Assembly: GCF_036426115.1 (NCBI RefSeq)
Contig: NC_088599.1
Coordinates: forward strand, 11,802,001 to 11,866,000
DNA from: Kwoniella botswanensis
Taxonomy: Eukaryota > Basidiomycota > Tremellomycetes > Tremellales > Cryptococcaceae
Length of the DNA stretch: 64,000 bases
Direction: 5' to 3'
Part shown: positions 1 through 12,162 of the stretch, piece after piece
How positions within the stretch are numbered: position 1 is the stretch's first letter
Layout: each line of letters opens with the position of its first letter
Translations under genes and position numbers: made by a program
Notes under the pieces: generated by a model
What the model saw: only the letters and a program-made list of their open reading frames with translations
The model's database searches: none
Told to the model about the DNA's origin: nothing

Positions 1-785
1 TTACTGGTTTCAATTCAATGCACTTACAACGAGGAAGTTTGGTTGTTTAGACATATCGTTAGTGAGGGATTGCTCTGTATTACTATGGGACCTTGAATGT
101 GGGCGACAGCTGGGGATGATATTGATGTGCATACATTCCGTTCTATCTACATCGTTGGTAGAATACTTCTTGGTTTGGTATGGTCAGACTAGGAATCACT
201 GAACCAAACGCGGTTATCTCCTCCACCTCGATCCCGGATGAGATGGCGTGATAACAACAAATGGCGCAATCGCCACTCGGAAAGCCGTTTTATTGTGCAA
301 ATTACAAACATATTCTGTTTCCGCAGTGTTTAAGACCAAATCTACAGCCTGACGTCTTGCTGACGCCATGCCAAGGGGGATAAATTGAAGATAATTGAGG
401 ATAATTCCAGATATCTGATCGGGATTTCATTCGTGATAAGGTTGAGATTGCCGATTTGTCGAAAAAAACACCTTTCAGATTCAGTCAATTCCACCTATGC
501 TAGTGACCCCGTCTTCCCATCACGAGTCAGACTGTAAGAGTGCATGAGTCACTTGGGGCACAGACAAGAATTGGATAAACCAAGAAGAACGCCAAGGGGT
601 GATGTCGCTGAAGACGTGCGGTTGCGCCATGTTTGAAATCAAAAGAAGATGAGCTCCTTTCCATGCCTGTGGACTTTGTCTTCGTGACAGCGAAGGTATA
701 CATATATACCTACTGCTGCGATGCTACCTTGCCAGTCACCAGATACTCCCACTTGCCCCACAGATTTTTGCTCGCCGCAATCACC
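1..785. other. Non-coding upstream region of the MFS gene
   Basis: No convincing gene is seen here. The stretch lies upstream of the MFS transporter start codon and probably holds its promoter. One CCGGAT hexamer lies at 234-239; the same hexamer recurs in the promoters of the neighbouring catabolic genes. A reading frame continues upstream of the chosen MFS start, but it has no transporter-like sequence. Confidence 0.5.
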
Positions 786-2559
786 ATGATTACAGATGCT
801 CACGCTCAAGATATACCACCGAACCCGCCGGCTTCGCCGGGTGAAAAAAGCTTCACTGCCTACGATACCCCTTCCTTACCAAGCTTGACAGGGGATGTTG
901 CAGGTGGCGAATTCACTTGGTCGGAGGCCGAAGAAAGGGCAGCAGTCAGAAAGATTGATTTCCTGGTGTTACCACTTCTATTCTTCGGCTTTTACGTCTT
1001 CCAGTTGGAAAGAGGCAATATTTCCAATGCTTTGACTGATGGATTTTTGAAGTCGGTCGGAATCACTCAAGATCAGTTCAACACCGGACAGTCCTTGTTG
1101 TACTTGGGAATCATCCTCCTTGAGATCCCTTCAAACTACATGCTACAACTTGTCGGCCCACGTGTGAGTTGGTCATGTTACACCTTAGAGTCGCCCAGAT
1201 GCTGAATGAGATGAAAACACAGCTATGGATCTCCTTTCAGGTGCTCGCTTTCGGTCTGGTCGGCGTATTACAAGCCTTTCAGAAGGGTTATGGCGGTTAC
1301 TTGGCTACAAGGATAATGTTGGGCGTGACTGAATGCGGATATATTCCAGGTAAGTAGATATCTATAGAACTCAATACATAGCCATACTCACTGGTGGAAC
1401 AGGTGCACTGTTCATCATCTCGACCTTCTATAAACGGTCTGAGTTGGCCACGAGAAACTCCATTTTCTTCATCGGCAATGGTCTGGCAACCGCTACCTCT
1501 GGTCTCCTAGCTTATGGCATCCTTCCTCTGGGCACTCGATTCCCTTCGCACAAGGGTTGGCAATGGCTCATGATCGTTGAAGGCTGCATGTCGATATTCA
1601 TCGCTGTTCTCCTCCTACTCTTGCTGCCTGCCTCGCCACATTGTCCCAAGCCCCTGTTTCTACCCATCCGAGTATGGACACCCAGTCAAGAGAAGATCTT
1701 AGTAGCTCGAATGGCTAAAGATGATGAGAAAAATAACAGGTCGAGCCATAGACTTACCCTCAAGGATATCACCAGCACTTTGTCAAACTGGAGGGTTTGG
1801 CCTCACGTCTTAATTGCGATCTGCCTCATCTCGCAAACTGGAGCTCTGGGAACGTATGGGCCTACATTGATCAAAGGATTTAATTTCGATAGTGAGATTA
1901 AATCTTTCTCTATGACTCATTCATAAAATTGACGTATAATTGTCCCAGCCCTCACCGCCAATGCTCTTTCCTCGGTATCTGGATGGATCGGTCTTGTTAC
2001 CACAGCCTCTTTCGGATTCTTCTCCGACAGAACCCGGATCCGGGGACCCGTTGTCGTGACGGGACTTGCATTGGTATGGGCCTTCTGGCTTGCCTTCCAG
2101 CAAAAATCCCTTTCCACTGATCGATGGCTGAAGTATGGGCTTCAAATTATGGTGCAAGGTTTTTCGATCCCCTCTCATGTGAGTACCAAGACAAAACATC
2201 GATGTCGACAAGAAGCTAACATCAAAGTTGGGATCATCCCGCGACAGCCGATCAACGCTACTTGGCTCTCGCTCAATTGCAGAAGCCCTCAAGAGCGTTC
2301 CGTCGCTATGGCTCTCTTCATCATGGCGGCTAACTCGGGGGCTCTGGTAGGAAGTCAATTACTCCGAGGGGATGACTCTCCACTCTACAAGCGGGGCTTT
2401 AAAGTGTGCCTTTGCCTTGTTAGTCTCGGTCTCCTGGTGGCGATCTTGCAGCACATACAGTACAGACTGTCAAACAAGCGACTTGAAAACCGAAAAGAAG
2501 GTCAAGAGGAGAGCGGGGAAAGTGACGCGACCGCTTTGAAATGGAGATACACGATCTGA
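786..2559 (+). CDS. MFS transporter, anion:cation symporter (allantoate/sulfonate permease-like)
   Basis: This is a plasma-membrane secondary transporter of the major facilitator superfamily. The spliced product is 511 residues in five exons: 786-1163, 1223-1349, 1403-1891, 1949-2178 and 2248-2559. After a hydrophilic N-terminus come helix-1 features typical of the Dal5/Tna1/Soa1-type ACS family (LERGNISNAL), the helix-2 stretch LEIPSNYMLQ, and TRIMLGVTECGYIPG in helix 4. Close to the C-terminal half is NATWLSLN, another family landmark. The first Met (MITDAHAQ) was chosen because the upstream extension is not conserved-looking. The fourth intron (2179-2247) is 69 nt and has no in-frame stop, so a retained copy would add 23 residues. 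The exact substrate (organic anion, ureide, sulfonate or small peptide) cannot be read from sequence. It sits at the edge of a catabolic block. Confidence 0.85.
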
Positions 2560-3311
2560 GGGATGTAAGATGATCAAGATTCGGAATCCCAGTTTGTAGT
2601 TGCACATTTATTATGGACATATATCCTATACTATACGATATGCAGCGGTCAACTTACATCACCTACCTTGAATGATCTCAACCTTTTCTGCCAATAGATC
2701 TCACTGCTGAGGACCCTGCTCACCGTTGCAGTGCAACTCGGCAAATGATGATATGATTGATCTCGTGCCAATCGCGTGTCACCGGTACAGGTTTCCTATT
2801 CATATACAGTCTGGGGCGGATTGGAATATTGAGAGGTGAACATTCAATGCACACAGAATGAGCCAATTATCGTGGTATTCGAAATCAGACACACATATGA
2901 CATACAAAACAACAGTGAAGAAGCAAGCCAAAGAACCGTGAGGCAGCAAAAGCAAAACATTCCCGCAATCTTGGGTTGCAAGAAAAACACATACATCTAC
3001 AGCATCTACCTGCAATTCGAGGAAGCCACACATACTGTATGTCATATAACTCTAGAAATCCTCACCTACAAATATTACAACTCTATTGACAGCTCAAAGC
3101 AAGAACTCTGTCAGACAAGATCAACCACTAAAAACAAACATACGGAGACACCTTGATTGAGGCCCGTGTTCACTGGCCTTGCGCAAAGCCTAACTCCCTC
3201 ACCACCTACGTGCTCCAGTCCAACAATTTCCACACATTCTTCACAGCACTCCCAGCACCAGAGCGCAGACAGCATTGTAGTATTTCACCCGTCTCTCTGG
3301 ACGACGAGCTT
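2560..3311. other. Convergent intergenic region (MFS / OPT 3' ends)
   Basis: This holds the 3' ends of two convergent transporter genes. Short open frames occur on both strands, but none shows a recognisable domain or a good splice context. I see no repeat or RNA gene. Confidence 0.5.
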
Positions 3312-6159
3312 TTACAGATATGTACCGGGTGCAGGTCCAAAGTACCCAACTTCGGGGATGTCGAGCCTGGGGCATCCACCTTGGCCTTCACATCCCAAGT
3401 TGACAACGTTGTTTCCCCACCAGTCTATGGACAATGTGCCACCTTTGGGGATTTGAAGAGCGAAGAAGATGAACAGACCAGAGAGAGCGATACCAGTGGA
3501 GAAGCCGGCGCCAACTACGTAATTCCACTACAGTACACATGCGCAAGTGTCAGCAATGTCAATTCATAGGTAGAGGATTAGGCGATTGGAATGAAGTATC
3601 TGAACCAACCTTGGACCAAAAAGCCAGGTATTTCTTTCGAATGTACTGGAAAGAGATGAGGTTGACATAAAGGTTTCCGAGGTAGTAGGCCAAATTGTAA
3701 GGAGCGGCCACGTTGACGGGCCCCATACAGATCATGACTGGATGGACCTGCCTCAGGAAGGAGGATCTGGGGTATTTTCGTCGAAGAGCCCAATAGATCC
3801 CAACCATGATCAGACCGAGGGGGAAACCGAGTAACATCATATTGTACTGTTGACCCTTGCCGAAAAGCTTTTTTGGGCTGATGATACCCCAGAAGATGAT
3901 CGAGGTGTAGAAACTGGTTTGCGCAGGACACGTGAACCGGAAAGCGGCGTCAGAAGTACACACATCTTTGATGTTCATTATGAAGTTGTATTGCAGAGAT
4001 GAAACGATGGAGTAAATAACCGTGGCGACGATTTGGGCACAAAACGTGATCCGAGGTGGAATCTTGAGGTAATGAGCAAGTTTGAGATCATTACAGAAAC
4101 TCAGCGCTTGCCAAGATGAGAGGTAACCCCAAGACTTGAAGTACATGAGAGAATTTCCTTCACCGGCTGTGATGGATCCACCGATGATGTTGGCAAGAAT
4201 GTTCAGGGCAACTGGTATACCCGTCACCGCTTGGATGATCCCGAGGGGCAAGATGAAGATTATAGGTAGGATCAGACCGTAGAATAGAGCCGCCACAGGG
4301 GCGTGAGTGGGCCAACCGGCCACTGCAGCGCATCCGAAAGCAATGGGTAGAACGAGCAGGACAGCGTAATGCCAATCGGGGACTTCCTTGTATCGCTTCA
4401 TCAACCTATAGTGGATGTCCTCCTCGAGGTCCTCGTCATCGACCTTCTTGAAGAGTCGTCTGTACACACCTTTGAAACCCCGTATGATGTCACGTCGGTA
4501 GAAAAGGAACACATAGCTGAACGACGCAGTGTACGATGCAAAGGCCCAGATGTTATAGACAATATAACCCGCACTGAAGAAAGGTTGACTGTAGGATCGA
4601 TAAAGGGTTTCGTCGAGCTTACCAGTGGCAGGATTGAGCACGGACGTGACATTGTAGCTAGCACCTGTGTTGTCGAACGTGGCGTTGGAGTTGATGGGAA
4701 GGAATCCGGTATTCCAGGTATTGGTGAACCATATGGCGAGGATCATGAAAGCCCCAATGATGATACCAACGACTTGATTGGCAACAGCAAATGTGGGTAG
4801 ATACAAACCGGCACCACCGAACATATTCCAATCGAAAGTCGGCCAGGGATTTAAACCGAGGCCTCCCCAGATTCCAGTGACCGCATCAAGCTTGACGTTA
4901 TCGGGTGCGATCCATGTCATCCACGAGAAGGATGATAATGCTTGGAAGATGTAAGACGGGAAGAAAAAGTAGATAAACATGCAGCCCATGGCTACCAAAA
5001 ATATCTTCTCTCTAGAAGCGCGGTAGACTCGCCCAAAAGGGCCCGGAACAGCCTCATTGTTTTGCTGATGGAAAGCCTTGACCAAAGCAACCGTGTTGAG
5101 AGTTGCTGGCCAGATAGCGACAGATGGGTAGACGAGGAATCGACGAAGTAGACCCGCAAGACCGTAACCGAACATGTTGACCGCCAGAGAGAGGAGGATC
5201 TGGTAGCCTCGGTTATAGGCGAAGGATTGGTTGAAGTACTGGGGCATCGCTTGCACGGGGATGATGTAGTAGGTGTACGGAGCCGTGAATGAGATGTTGG
5301 CCATGATCGAAATTAACATATGTTCTTTGCGATTGAAAGGGCCGTTGTTAAGGCTGTGTCTACTGCCAAAGAGAGTGAAACCCCAGTCAGGCAAGACACG
5401 AGCGAGGAATACACCCAGAGGGTCTAGTAAAAGCGAAGGATAAAAAGCAAATATAAGTGCTTGGGCTTCGATTGTGGCATGCGGAAGAAGGGAGACTCAC
5501 ACGCAACCAGTTGAGCGACATTAGTACCGATAGAGATAGCAGGGTTCCTGAAAGCGAAGAGATTGTCGATAAATGACCCAATGATGCAGAAGACTACGCC
5601 GATCGCCCATGCCCTGATGGTCGAAGCGGGCATATCAGGATCGTCAGTAGGGTCGACGTTGGCACGGACCTCGACGTAAGGCGAGTTCTCGGTGGCCAGT
5701 ACAGCTTCCATCTTCATAGCTGTGATGACTTGAGTATGCTTGTCTGGGGAAGCAATGATGTCAGGGTTGTTGACAAAGCTGTTCATGTCCTCGAGCAATG
5801 CGCCAGAAAAGTTTGGATCATCCCGGTGCATCTGCACCAGCTCTCGAATGATCTTCATAGTCCGTTCGAGGGTCATCGTGTTGTAGATAGCTTCAAGCCG
5901 TTCGGCTTCCTCCTCAGAGGTTCCAAGCTCCAGGTGGCTGCCATGTCAAGTCAGCAGACCTGAGTCGCTTGAAACTACAAAAGAACACTTACCCAGCAAC
6001 TTTAGCCCCTTCGGAATTGCCGACCTCAAGGACATATGTACCATGCTCGGTAGACAACTCTTTGACACCTTCAAGTGGGCTGGTTTTCTCATCATGAAGA
6101 TGTTCGTTCTGCATGTCAGCAAGTTGGGAACCCAGGAGAGCTTCGCGCTTATCGGTCAT
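3312..6159 (-). CDS. OPT-family oligopeptide transporter
   Basis: Proton-coupled importer of small peptides (or glutathione-like molecules) in the plasma membrane. Four exons, 6159-5993, 5937-5501, 5423-3610 and 3527-3312, give 877 residues, normal for fungal OPTs. Family landmarks are the SPYVEVRA motif shortly before the first membrane helix, the joined stretch NVAQLVAYPLGVFLAR across intron 2, and the diagnostic KIPPR motif late in the protein. About 14-16 hydrophobic segments are present. The last intron (3528-3609) must be removed: without it the frame ends early after FWSK. With it the protein continues WNYVVGAGFSTGIALSGL, through a final membrane helix and a Trp-Trp-Gly-Asn tail typical of the family. 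It is transcribed away from the Zn2Cys6 regulator gene and shares its promoter. Peptide or glycopeptide import would fit the neighbouring peptidase, glycosidases and proline oxidase. Confidence 0.93.
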
Positions 6160-6808
6160 GGTGTGTGGGAGACAGTTTGAAGAATTTTCTCCTTCTGTAG
6201 CGCAAGGATCTATGATCTTGGGAGAGAAACAGGACTCGTATCTGGATGATCATGAACTCCTGTTATAAGCTCTCGACGACACGAGCAACCGGTCCAGCTC
6301 CTGGTCACATAGCTACTCTCATGTGCTAGACCTTTCTGCTCAACCTCTATCATAGACCGGATTCTACGAACTCGTAAGCGGATTTACGGGTTATCGTATT
6401 TCCGGAGTGAGAAAGGCATTGCCACCTTATCCTGAACTCGGTGGTTCCTGATATCACCTTGTTCCGCCTCCGCAGCCTAGTTATAGTTCAACGACGATTC
6501 GCGCGTTCCTGTCTGTCCGGAGTCCCTGGCACCGGTTGATCTCGGGTTGATTCGTATCAGCGTGCGGCTTATCATTCTTTTTGTTCCCATCCGGGCCGCG
6601 TGGGTGCAACAATGCCTTATCTTGAAAACCATACCCACTCTATTCGCATGCGACTGACTATACATGGTCAAGTCAGTGATATCAACATTTCAGAACCGAT
6701 GGGTTAGCTTATCACCGGATATCCGACTCCAACTCGTGATCGGCTGTCTTCAAACTTGGCGACACATTCACCTCGTACTATCTGTCAACATACACGCGCC
6801 ATTTGATC
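6160..6808. promoter_or_regulatory. Divergent promoter between OPT and Zn2Cys6 regulator
   Basis: A 649-nt spacer between two divergent start codons, so both promoters must lie here. It holds CCGGAT at 6357-6362, ATCCGG at 6589-6594 and CCGGAT at 6715-6720. The last is part of a palindrome. CGG half-sites are the usual contact for Zn2Cys6 proteins. No RNA gene or repeat was seen. Confidence 0.6.
6716..6725. promoter_or_regulatory. Palindrome CGGATATCCG, candidate Zn2Cys6 binding site
   Basis: The ten-base perfect palindrome CGGATATCCG (CGG-N4-CCG) lies about 84 nt upstream of the regulator's start codon. Inverted CGG triplets are the classical target shape for dimeric Zn2Cys6 factors. Autoregulation by the adjacent gene is an inference from position only. 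Confidence 0.4.
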
Positions 6809-9800
6809 ATGTCAGTCGATGACCTTAGCAGACTCCGGAGACCGAGTGAAGAGGGGACTGAATCTTCTCCGGGCGAGAATAAGAGAAGACGGAAGCTGAA
6901 CCATGTCACCAAAGCCTGTGATGCATGTAGATTGAGGTGAGCTGTTACTAGATCACGTTGCCGGCCAATTGGTCACCGCAATTGTAGCAGTGGTGCTAAA
7001 TGTCTGCGTGTATGTATTAATTCACAGAAAGACTAAGTGCGACGGAATGTCCACCAAATGTGGAGCTTGTGTCGACAAGGGTCTAAGCTGCACATACGAG
7101 AAGGTTGATGGGAGAAAGTCAGTTTGTAGCTCCGCAAATGAGTCGGTCCAGGATGCTGATGTTGACAAGTAGAACTCGACAACGTCAGGGAAACATCCGA
7201 GACAAGATCGACAATTTGACGAATCTCCTTCTCGCCAGTCAGACCGTAGCGAACTTCGCCGCCTCCCAGCGACCGCAATATAATACCCAGCAACAACCCC
7301 ATCTGCCCTCTCTTTCCCCACCTCAAACACTCCCCCCTCCTTCAGCTTGTTCTTTACGATCTGTCCCTCCTGACCGACGTCCTCTCAGCCCGTTTGATGA
7401 TCGAGTGATCTGCCCTGAGACATCTCATCTGTTCCAGACCCACCCCCTGCGATCTTTTCAGAGCTCATTGGTCTCGCCGCCAAACCAGCAAGAGCTTGGG
7501 GTTTCGAGCAATCCGATGCCTGATCTAAGCTCGTTTCAGTGTGCCATGCCAGACAACATGCATGGCTCTACAAGTACTCCGTCAGATAGATTGCCCAACG
7601 GGCCTCAGTCGCCGCCATCGACAGGCTCAGCAGCGCAATCGGTTCTGTCGATGAATGACCCTTTGAAGGTATGTCTTCTGCCATCCCACCGTCAAGCCCA
7701 TAATCATCATATCAAAGGATATCAGGTATCAAAGAAAAGAGCACTAGGCAGCTAACCGAAATGCATGCCATCAGCGACGAGGTACAGGCTCTCATATGCA
7801 GTTTGGGCCCACCTCATTCTGGTCCTATGCTCCCGACGCAGGGCAGGATCCTGGTTCTTCCACCGGCCGTGACGCCATTCACAATCTCTCCCCCGACGAC
7901 GGCATCACCACTGACCTCCTCCCTGGCGATTATGTAGAGTGGGCCCGTCATTTGCCGCCAGATCTCAGAATTACGAAAAAAGTTCATGACACCGCTCTTG
8001 CTCTCTTTGGTGCTTACTACGCACCTTGGTGTATGGCAGCTGATATGCCCGCTTTTCTCCGGGACATGGAGATATGTAATTTGGTGGCCAAAACACCTAC
8101 CACTCAACCTATTCCTCGAAGGACGTCAAATTATTCCCCATTACTGCACAATTGTGCACTTCGTCTGGGAGTACATTTCAACAGGGATGTATGGCCAGAA
8201 CTGGCGGATATGATGGATAGTCTGATCTCCAAACACTGCGCGAGTATGCTAATCGAGGAGACCGATGATCCGAATCTGAGTACGCCCAAGGCATTAGCCT
8301 TGTACGCAGCGTGAGTACCGTTCGAACTGCATACTACCCTTTGCGAAAGTCAAGTCTCGAGCTAATAGCATAAGTGTATATTCAATGAGGCTGATGTCTG
8401 TATACGCAGGTGTCTGAATCTGAGAAACGAAGAATCAGCGCAGAAAACAGGGTACATTCACTTCGGTATGGCATTTGCCTGTGTTCAAGCGGTAAGCTAG
8501 TCCTGTCAGAGTTTCAGGCGTCCCCATGTTGACCAATGAGATGGCTTTGCATAGCTTGGAGTCAATTTGAATGTGAATTACATTGACATCGGGTGAAACA
8601 GATCACTCACCCTTTTCCAGACTAAAATAATGGCGTTACTGACGATGTTCACCACAGTGCAGACACCTGGTAGAGTCAGGTCAGATCACACGGCAAGATC
8701 AAGCATTGAGGAGCTCTAGCTACTGGACACTCTTCCAACAGGATCTGGTGCGTTCATCAATAAGCTACCCATTCCGCCTCCAAGCTGATTGCTGGTGGCG
8801 CCTGTCCTGAAGCTTCGCGCCATCTGTGCGGGACGTCCTTTCATGCTCCGCGCTACTTCCGATATCCATTTACCTCTCATCGACGCCGCCGCAGATCAGG
8901 ACCCTTGGCTCTCTCCGTTTAGCAATGTATCCGTCAACGGACGCAGCTCGTTGCGATCTTCAGTCTTCCATTGGTCTGCTAAACTTGCTTGTCTACTTAG
9001 GCAAGTGGTAGATATCGCTTTGTGAGTCGTCATCATGACATTTTATGCTTTGTAATCCCTGTCTCACAGGTGCTTTATTGAGCAGATCGACCAATTATGA
9101 CGGACTGAACCGCGACCTCCAAGTAACGGACCTCATCTCCAAGCTAGATGCGTGGCAGCGCGATCAACCTCTCCCCAAACCACAAGCTCACCCTGTGCCA
9201 CATCTCCTAGTAATGCATATGCTATACCACTTAACCTATATCTATCTCCTGCGACCTTACTTTAGAGCTTCTTTGGATATAGCTCCTTCGGCAGCTCAAA
9301 GATGTCAGCAAGCAGCCAATGAGATTTCTGAGCTTCTCAGGGTAGGTCAGGTATGCAGAATACAGGTCATTGAGTGTTTACATACCTACCAATGCTATAG
9401 ACATTCGATGAAATCCACGGCTTGCGAAACGCCGTCGCCACTATCAGTGAGTTCTGTTTGGAATGGCCAAAGCTGATACCATTTAAGTTCCAGTGATCTT
9501 CGGAATGGTGACCATTCGCCTTCTGGTCCTAGTTTCCGATTCGACATTGCCTATGACGGATAGTGCCCATGGTCTAGATGAATGCGTGAGCCAAAATTTC
9601 CAGGCTTGACAGGTGCTAGACAGCGATAAAGCTAATTGACCCTGCTTCGTGTTCTAGATCGGATATATGGACGAAATAGGTGAGCCGGTTCAATCAAATC
9701 ATGAATATGTTGATGACACTGAGGCTTTTCAAAGCCCATACATGGCTTGAAGCCCGACAAGCTCTGATGGTGATCAAACACCTCAAAAATGAATGGTTAC

Positions 9801-9985
9801 CATGCACGACCAACAACGCAGTTGGAGGAGCAGAGAATACCTCATTAGCATCTTTGGGGCCCATGGGTGGCTTAGGGGACTACAGCGACATAACAGGAGG
9901 AACAGATATCAACGAGATTCTGCAGTTGCTGTCCGGGAATGGGGGAATTGATATGTCAACTTTCTTTCCGGCACAGGCCTTTTGA
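6809..9985 (+). CDS. Zn2Cys6 fungal transcription factor
   Basis: Nuclear DNA-binding regulator. Thirteen exons splice in frame to 776 residues: 6809-6936, 7028-7117, 7173-7668, 7775-8310, 8410-8491, 8555-8592, 8663-8747, 8813-9021, 9086-9341, 9401-9446, 9494-9585, 9658-9679 and 9735-9985. The N-terminus is basic (NKRRRKLNHVTKACDAC). The six-cysteine cluster follows as CDACRLRKTKC, then CGAC and SC. Intron 1 cuts the cluster between Arg and Lys. A short basic/coiled-coil linker (RQRQGNIRDKIDNL) follows, then a Pro/Ser-rich region and the fungal TF middle-homology region (YAPWCMAADMPAFLRDM, RTSNYSPLLHNCALRLG, GYIHFGMAFACVQALG). It lies tail-to-tail with the proline-dehydrogenase gene and head-to-head with OPT, so it is the natural candidate for a pathway-specific activator. 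Some of the smaller exon joins were chosen by frame and could shift by a few codons. Confidence 0.88.
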
Positions 9986-10134
9986 TTTCCTGAAACGATT
10001 GAGTAAAAATCTACACAACAACTCGATATGTTTAGAATGACTATGCATGTATCTTGGTACCCTGACGAATGATTTATGAATCGGACGATCCTCAATCCTC
10101 GATATCTTTCTGTCTCATCGAATACTTGCCTTGA

Positions 10135-12162
10135 TCAAAACAAATTAAAGCTCAAGCGATGCCTGAGCTCAGCACCCACTCTTCTCCTCTCCGCCGCGGC
10201 GCCGCTTGGTCCAGACATGATCGATTTGTTTTCGATCGCCCTTCTGCTCAGAAATGGCATCGTCTACATCTCGACGGTAACAGAGAGCAATCAGCGAGAG
10301 AAGGCACACTTTCAATTGACGCATCGACAAAACTGACCTCTCTTAAAGTGCCATAAGCAATGAATTTCATCGATATTGCCGATCGACTAGGTTCAAACGC
10401 CGTGCACACAACATCTGACAGGTCATCTCGCATGCCTATCCCGCAGCCGGAGTATGTTAGCTGGTCTTGGTCTTCCGCTCCAGGTCAAGTAAGCGGTAAC
10501 ATGACTTACCATAAAGCTGAGCAATATTCACTCTGCCCTTCGCTTCACTGTTCATCCGCAGTTTCCCAGACGCGGTGCGGGAGGCCAGTCGCTTGGCTTC
10601 CAAAGTTTCAATAATGGTCTGCACAGAAGCCATGTTATGAGTTCCAAATATGACTCCGAGGGGCAAACTGTTTCCCGGACGGTCGAGCTGATTTCGCAAG
10701 GTTTCAAGAACAATTTCCACGCTTCCATCATACGACGCATCCGTCAGATCTTTGCTACATGTATGTAATTTGGAATGTTAGCGAGATTACCATACCTGGT
10801 CTGCACGATTTGGGACTCACGTCGCCCATACCGCACCATTGCCAGGCTTGCCCTGCTTTTCTCCTAGAGCCTTTTCTTTGACGATATAACCGCCTCGAAC
10901 GACCTTCAGTCCCAAAGAATAACGATGTACTTGTGCGTGCTCGATCCACGCCGTCAAAAAAGCAGGTTGTCGTCGTAGATATGATTGGTATGTACCACTA
11001 CCGGCAAATCTTTCAGCTCTCATGAGTCCGAGTGAAAAAGATGATCACTGTGAGATCTTTCTACTCACTATACCACAGGATCTCTCTTATTGTGTTTCAT
11101 ACTCAACAATAGTGTATACCCATCGATCGCGGGGTTGAGCCACGTCTCTTCTGCATCCAGAATAAGTTTGACACTACTCTGTGGGATCAGCACAGATCTC
11201 GGACAATCCGATATGCATGAACGAGACACACCCATTGGCCTTTGCTCGCTCAGCCAGAGAGTCCAATCGGTCCCAGAGAATCTTCAACTGGGCACAATCA
11301 CCCTGCAGCAGACTGGGGTGCTTGACAATCGCATCGAAACTCATCGTGAGGGACGGATTGAGGATCTCAGAGTCGTCATCAGAAGGGAACCCCGGATAGG
11401 GTACTTCTTTGCCCATAGTTTTCAAAGATTTCGGTCGAGAGATCTGTAGAGCGTCTGACGCCCTTCGTAGTACCGCTGAATCAACAATTCCACTCTGAAG
11501 GAAAATGATGATAATAGTAAGCTTTCCAAGAAGATAATTTTGGAATTTGTGTCACTTACCACTTTGACTGCGAAAGCCGAGCTACCAGGAGACCATCCTT
11601 TCAGCTGCATCCTTTTCTCAAATTCCCCCTGGACGTCCAAAGCTCTCTCGATCTCCTTAAACCTCGACGCCTCCACATCCCTCGCATCCACCTCCTCGAC
11701 AGCATCTGCCTCCGCCGAATAGTTAAGCGCTGACCCGATATTTTGCCGTCGAAGTTTCTCCAAGGTTGGTAGGCATTCTACGGCTGTTTCTCCGGGTATG
11801 AATTGAGGGAAGAATGTTGCTCGCACAATGGTCTCTGTTAAGGTAGGCAGTAGTGGGATGCGGGTAGTAAGTAAAAAGCTGAGCGCGCTAGGGGAGAAGT
11901 CGACAAGCGTGGGAAAACTGAGAGCTGTCCACACAAGGTAAGATCGGAGTAGGTCCAACGTAGCCATTCGGGAGGTGGCCGTCAGGCTTTCAGACGGTAT
12001 TGGGGACTCTTTAGTATCCAGTATGACAGCTGTAACCGAGAGTGAGACCAAAGTATACCCCCCATATCGGGCTGCTCGACTTGTAGCCTGCATCTCCTTG
12101 AATCGACCTTGCCCTTCCCGGAACGTTCGCAAGCGCTTGATAAGGGGCTGTAGGCGGTACAT
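10135..12162 (-). CDS. PUT1: Proline dehydrogenase family protein (PRODH/PutA domain), mitochondrial
   Basis: FAD-dependent oxidation of proline (or hydroxyproline) to the pyrroline carboxylate, at the mitochondrial inner membrane. Seven exons (12162-11560, 11494-11232, 11176-11069, 10997-10821, 10754-10510, 10435-10338, 10263-10135) give 540 residues. The N-terminus is Arg-rich without acidic residues (MYRLQPLIKRLRTFREG), as in mitochondrial presequences. PRODH barrel features are ATFFPQFIPGE, SALNYSAEAD, VKLILDAEET with NPAID, GTYQSYLRR, KVVRGGY, GVIFGTHNM, and the C-terminal substrate helix FLSRRAIENKS with the two arginines that bind the carboxylate. The helix-8 region differs from the usual sequence (see findings). 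It shares a promoter with the DUF885 gene and ends 149 nt from the end of the Zn2Cys6 gene. PUT1 is used for the family; a divergent paralogue, including a hydroxyproline oxidase, is possible. Confidence 0.9.

Noticed and set aside
2800-3160. Open frames on both strands between the MFS and OPT genes
   Set aside because: They overlap each other, have no domain and sit where two 3' UTRs are expected.
4369-4800. Plus-strand frame inside the OPT gene
   Set aside because: Shadow of the clear OPT coding frame on the opposite strand.
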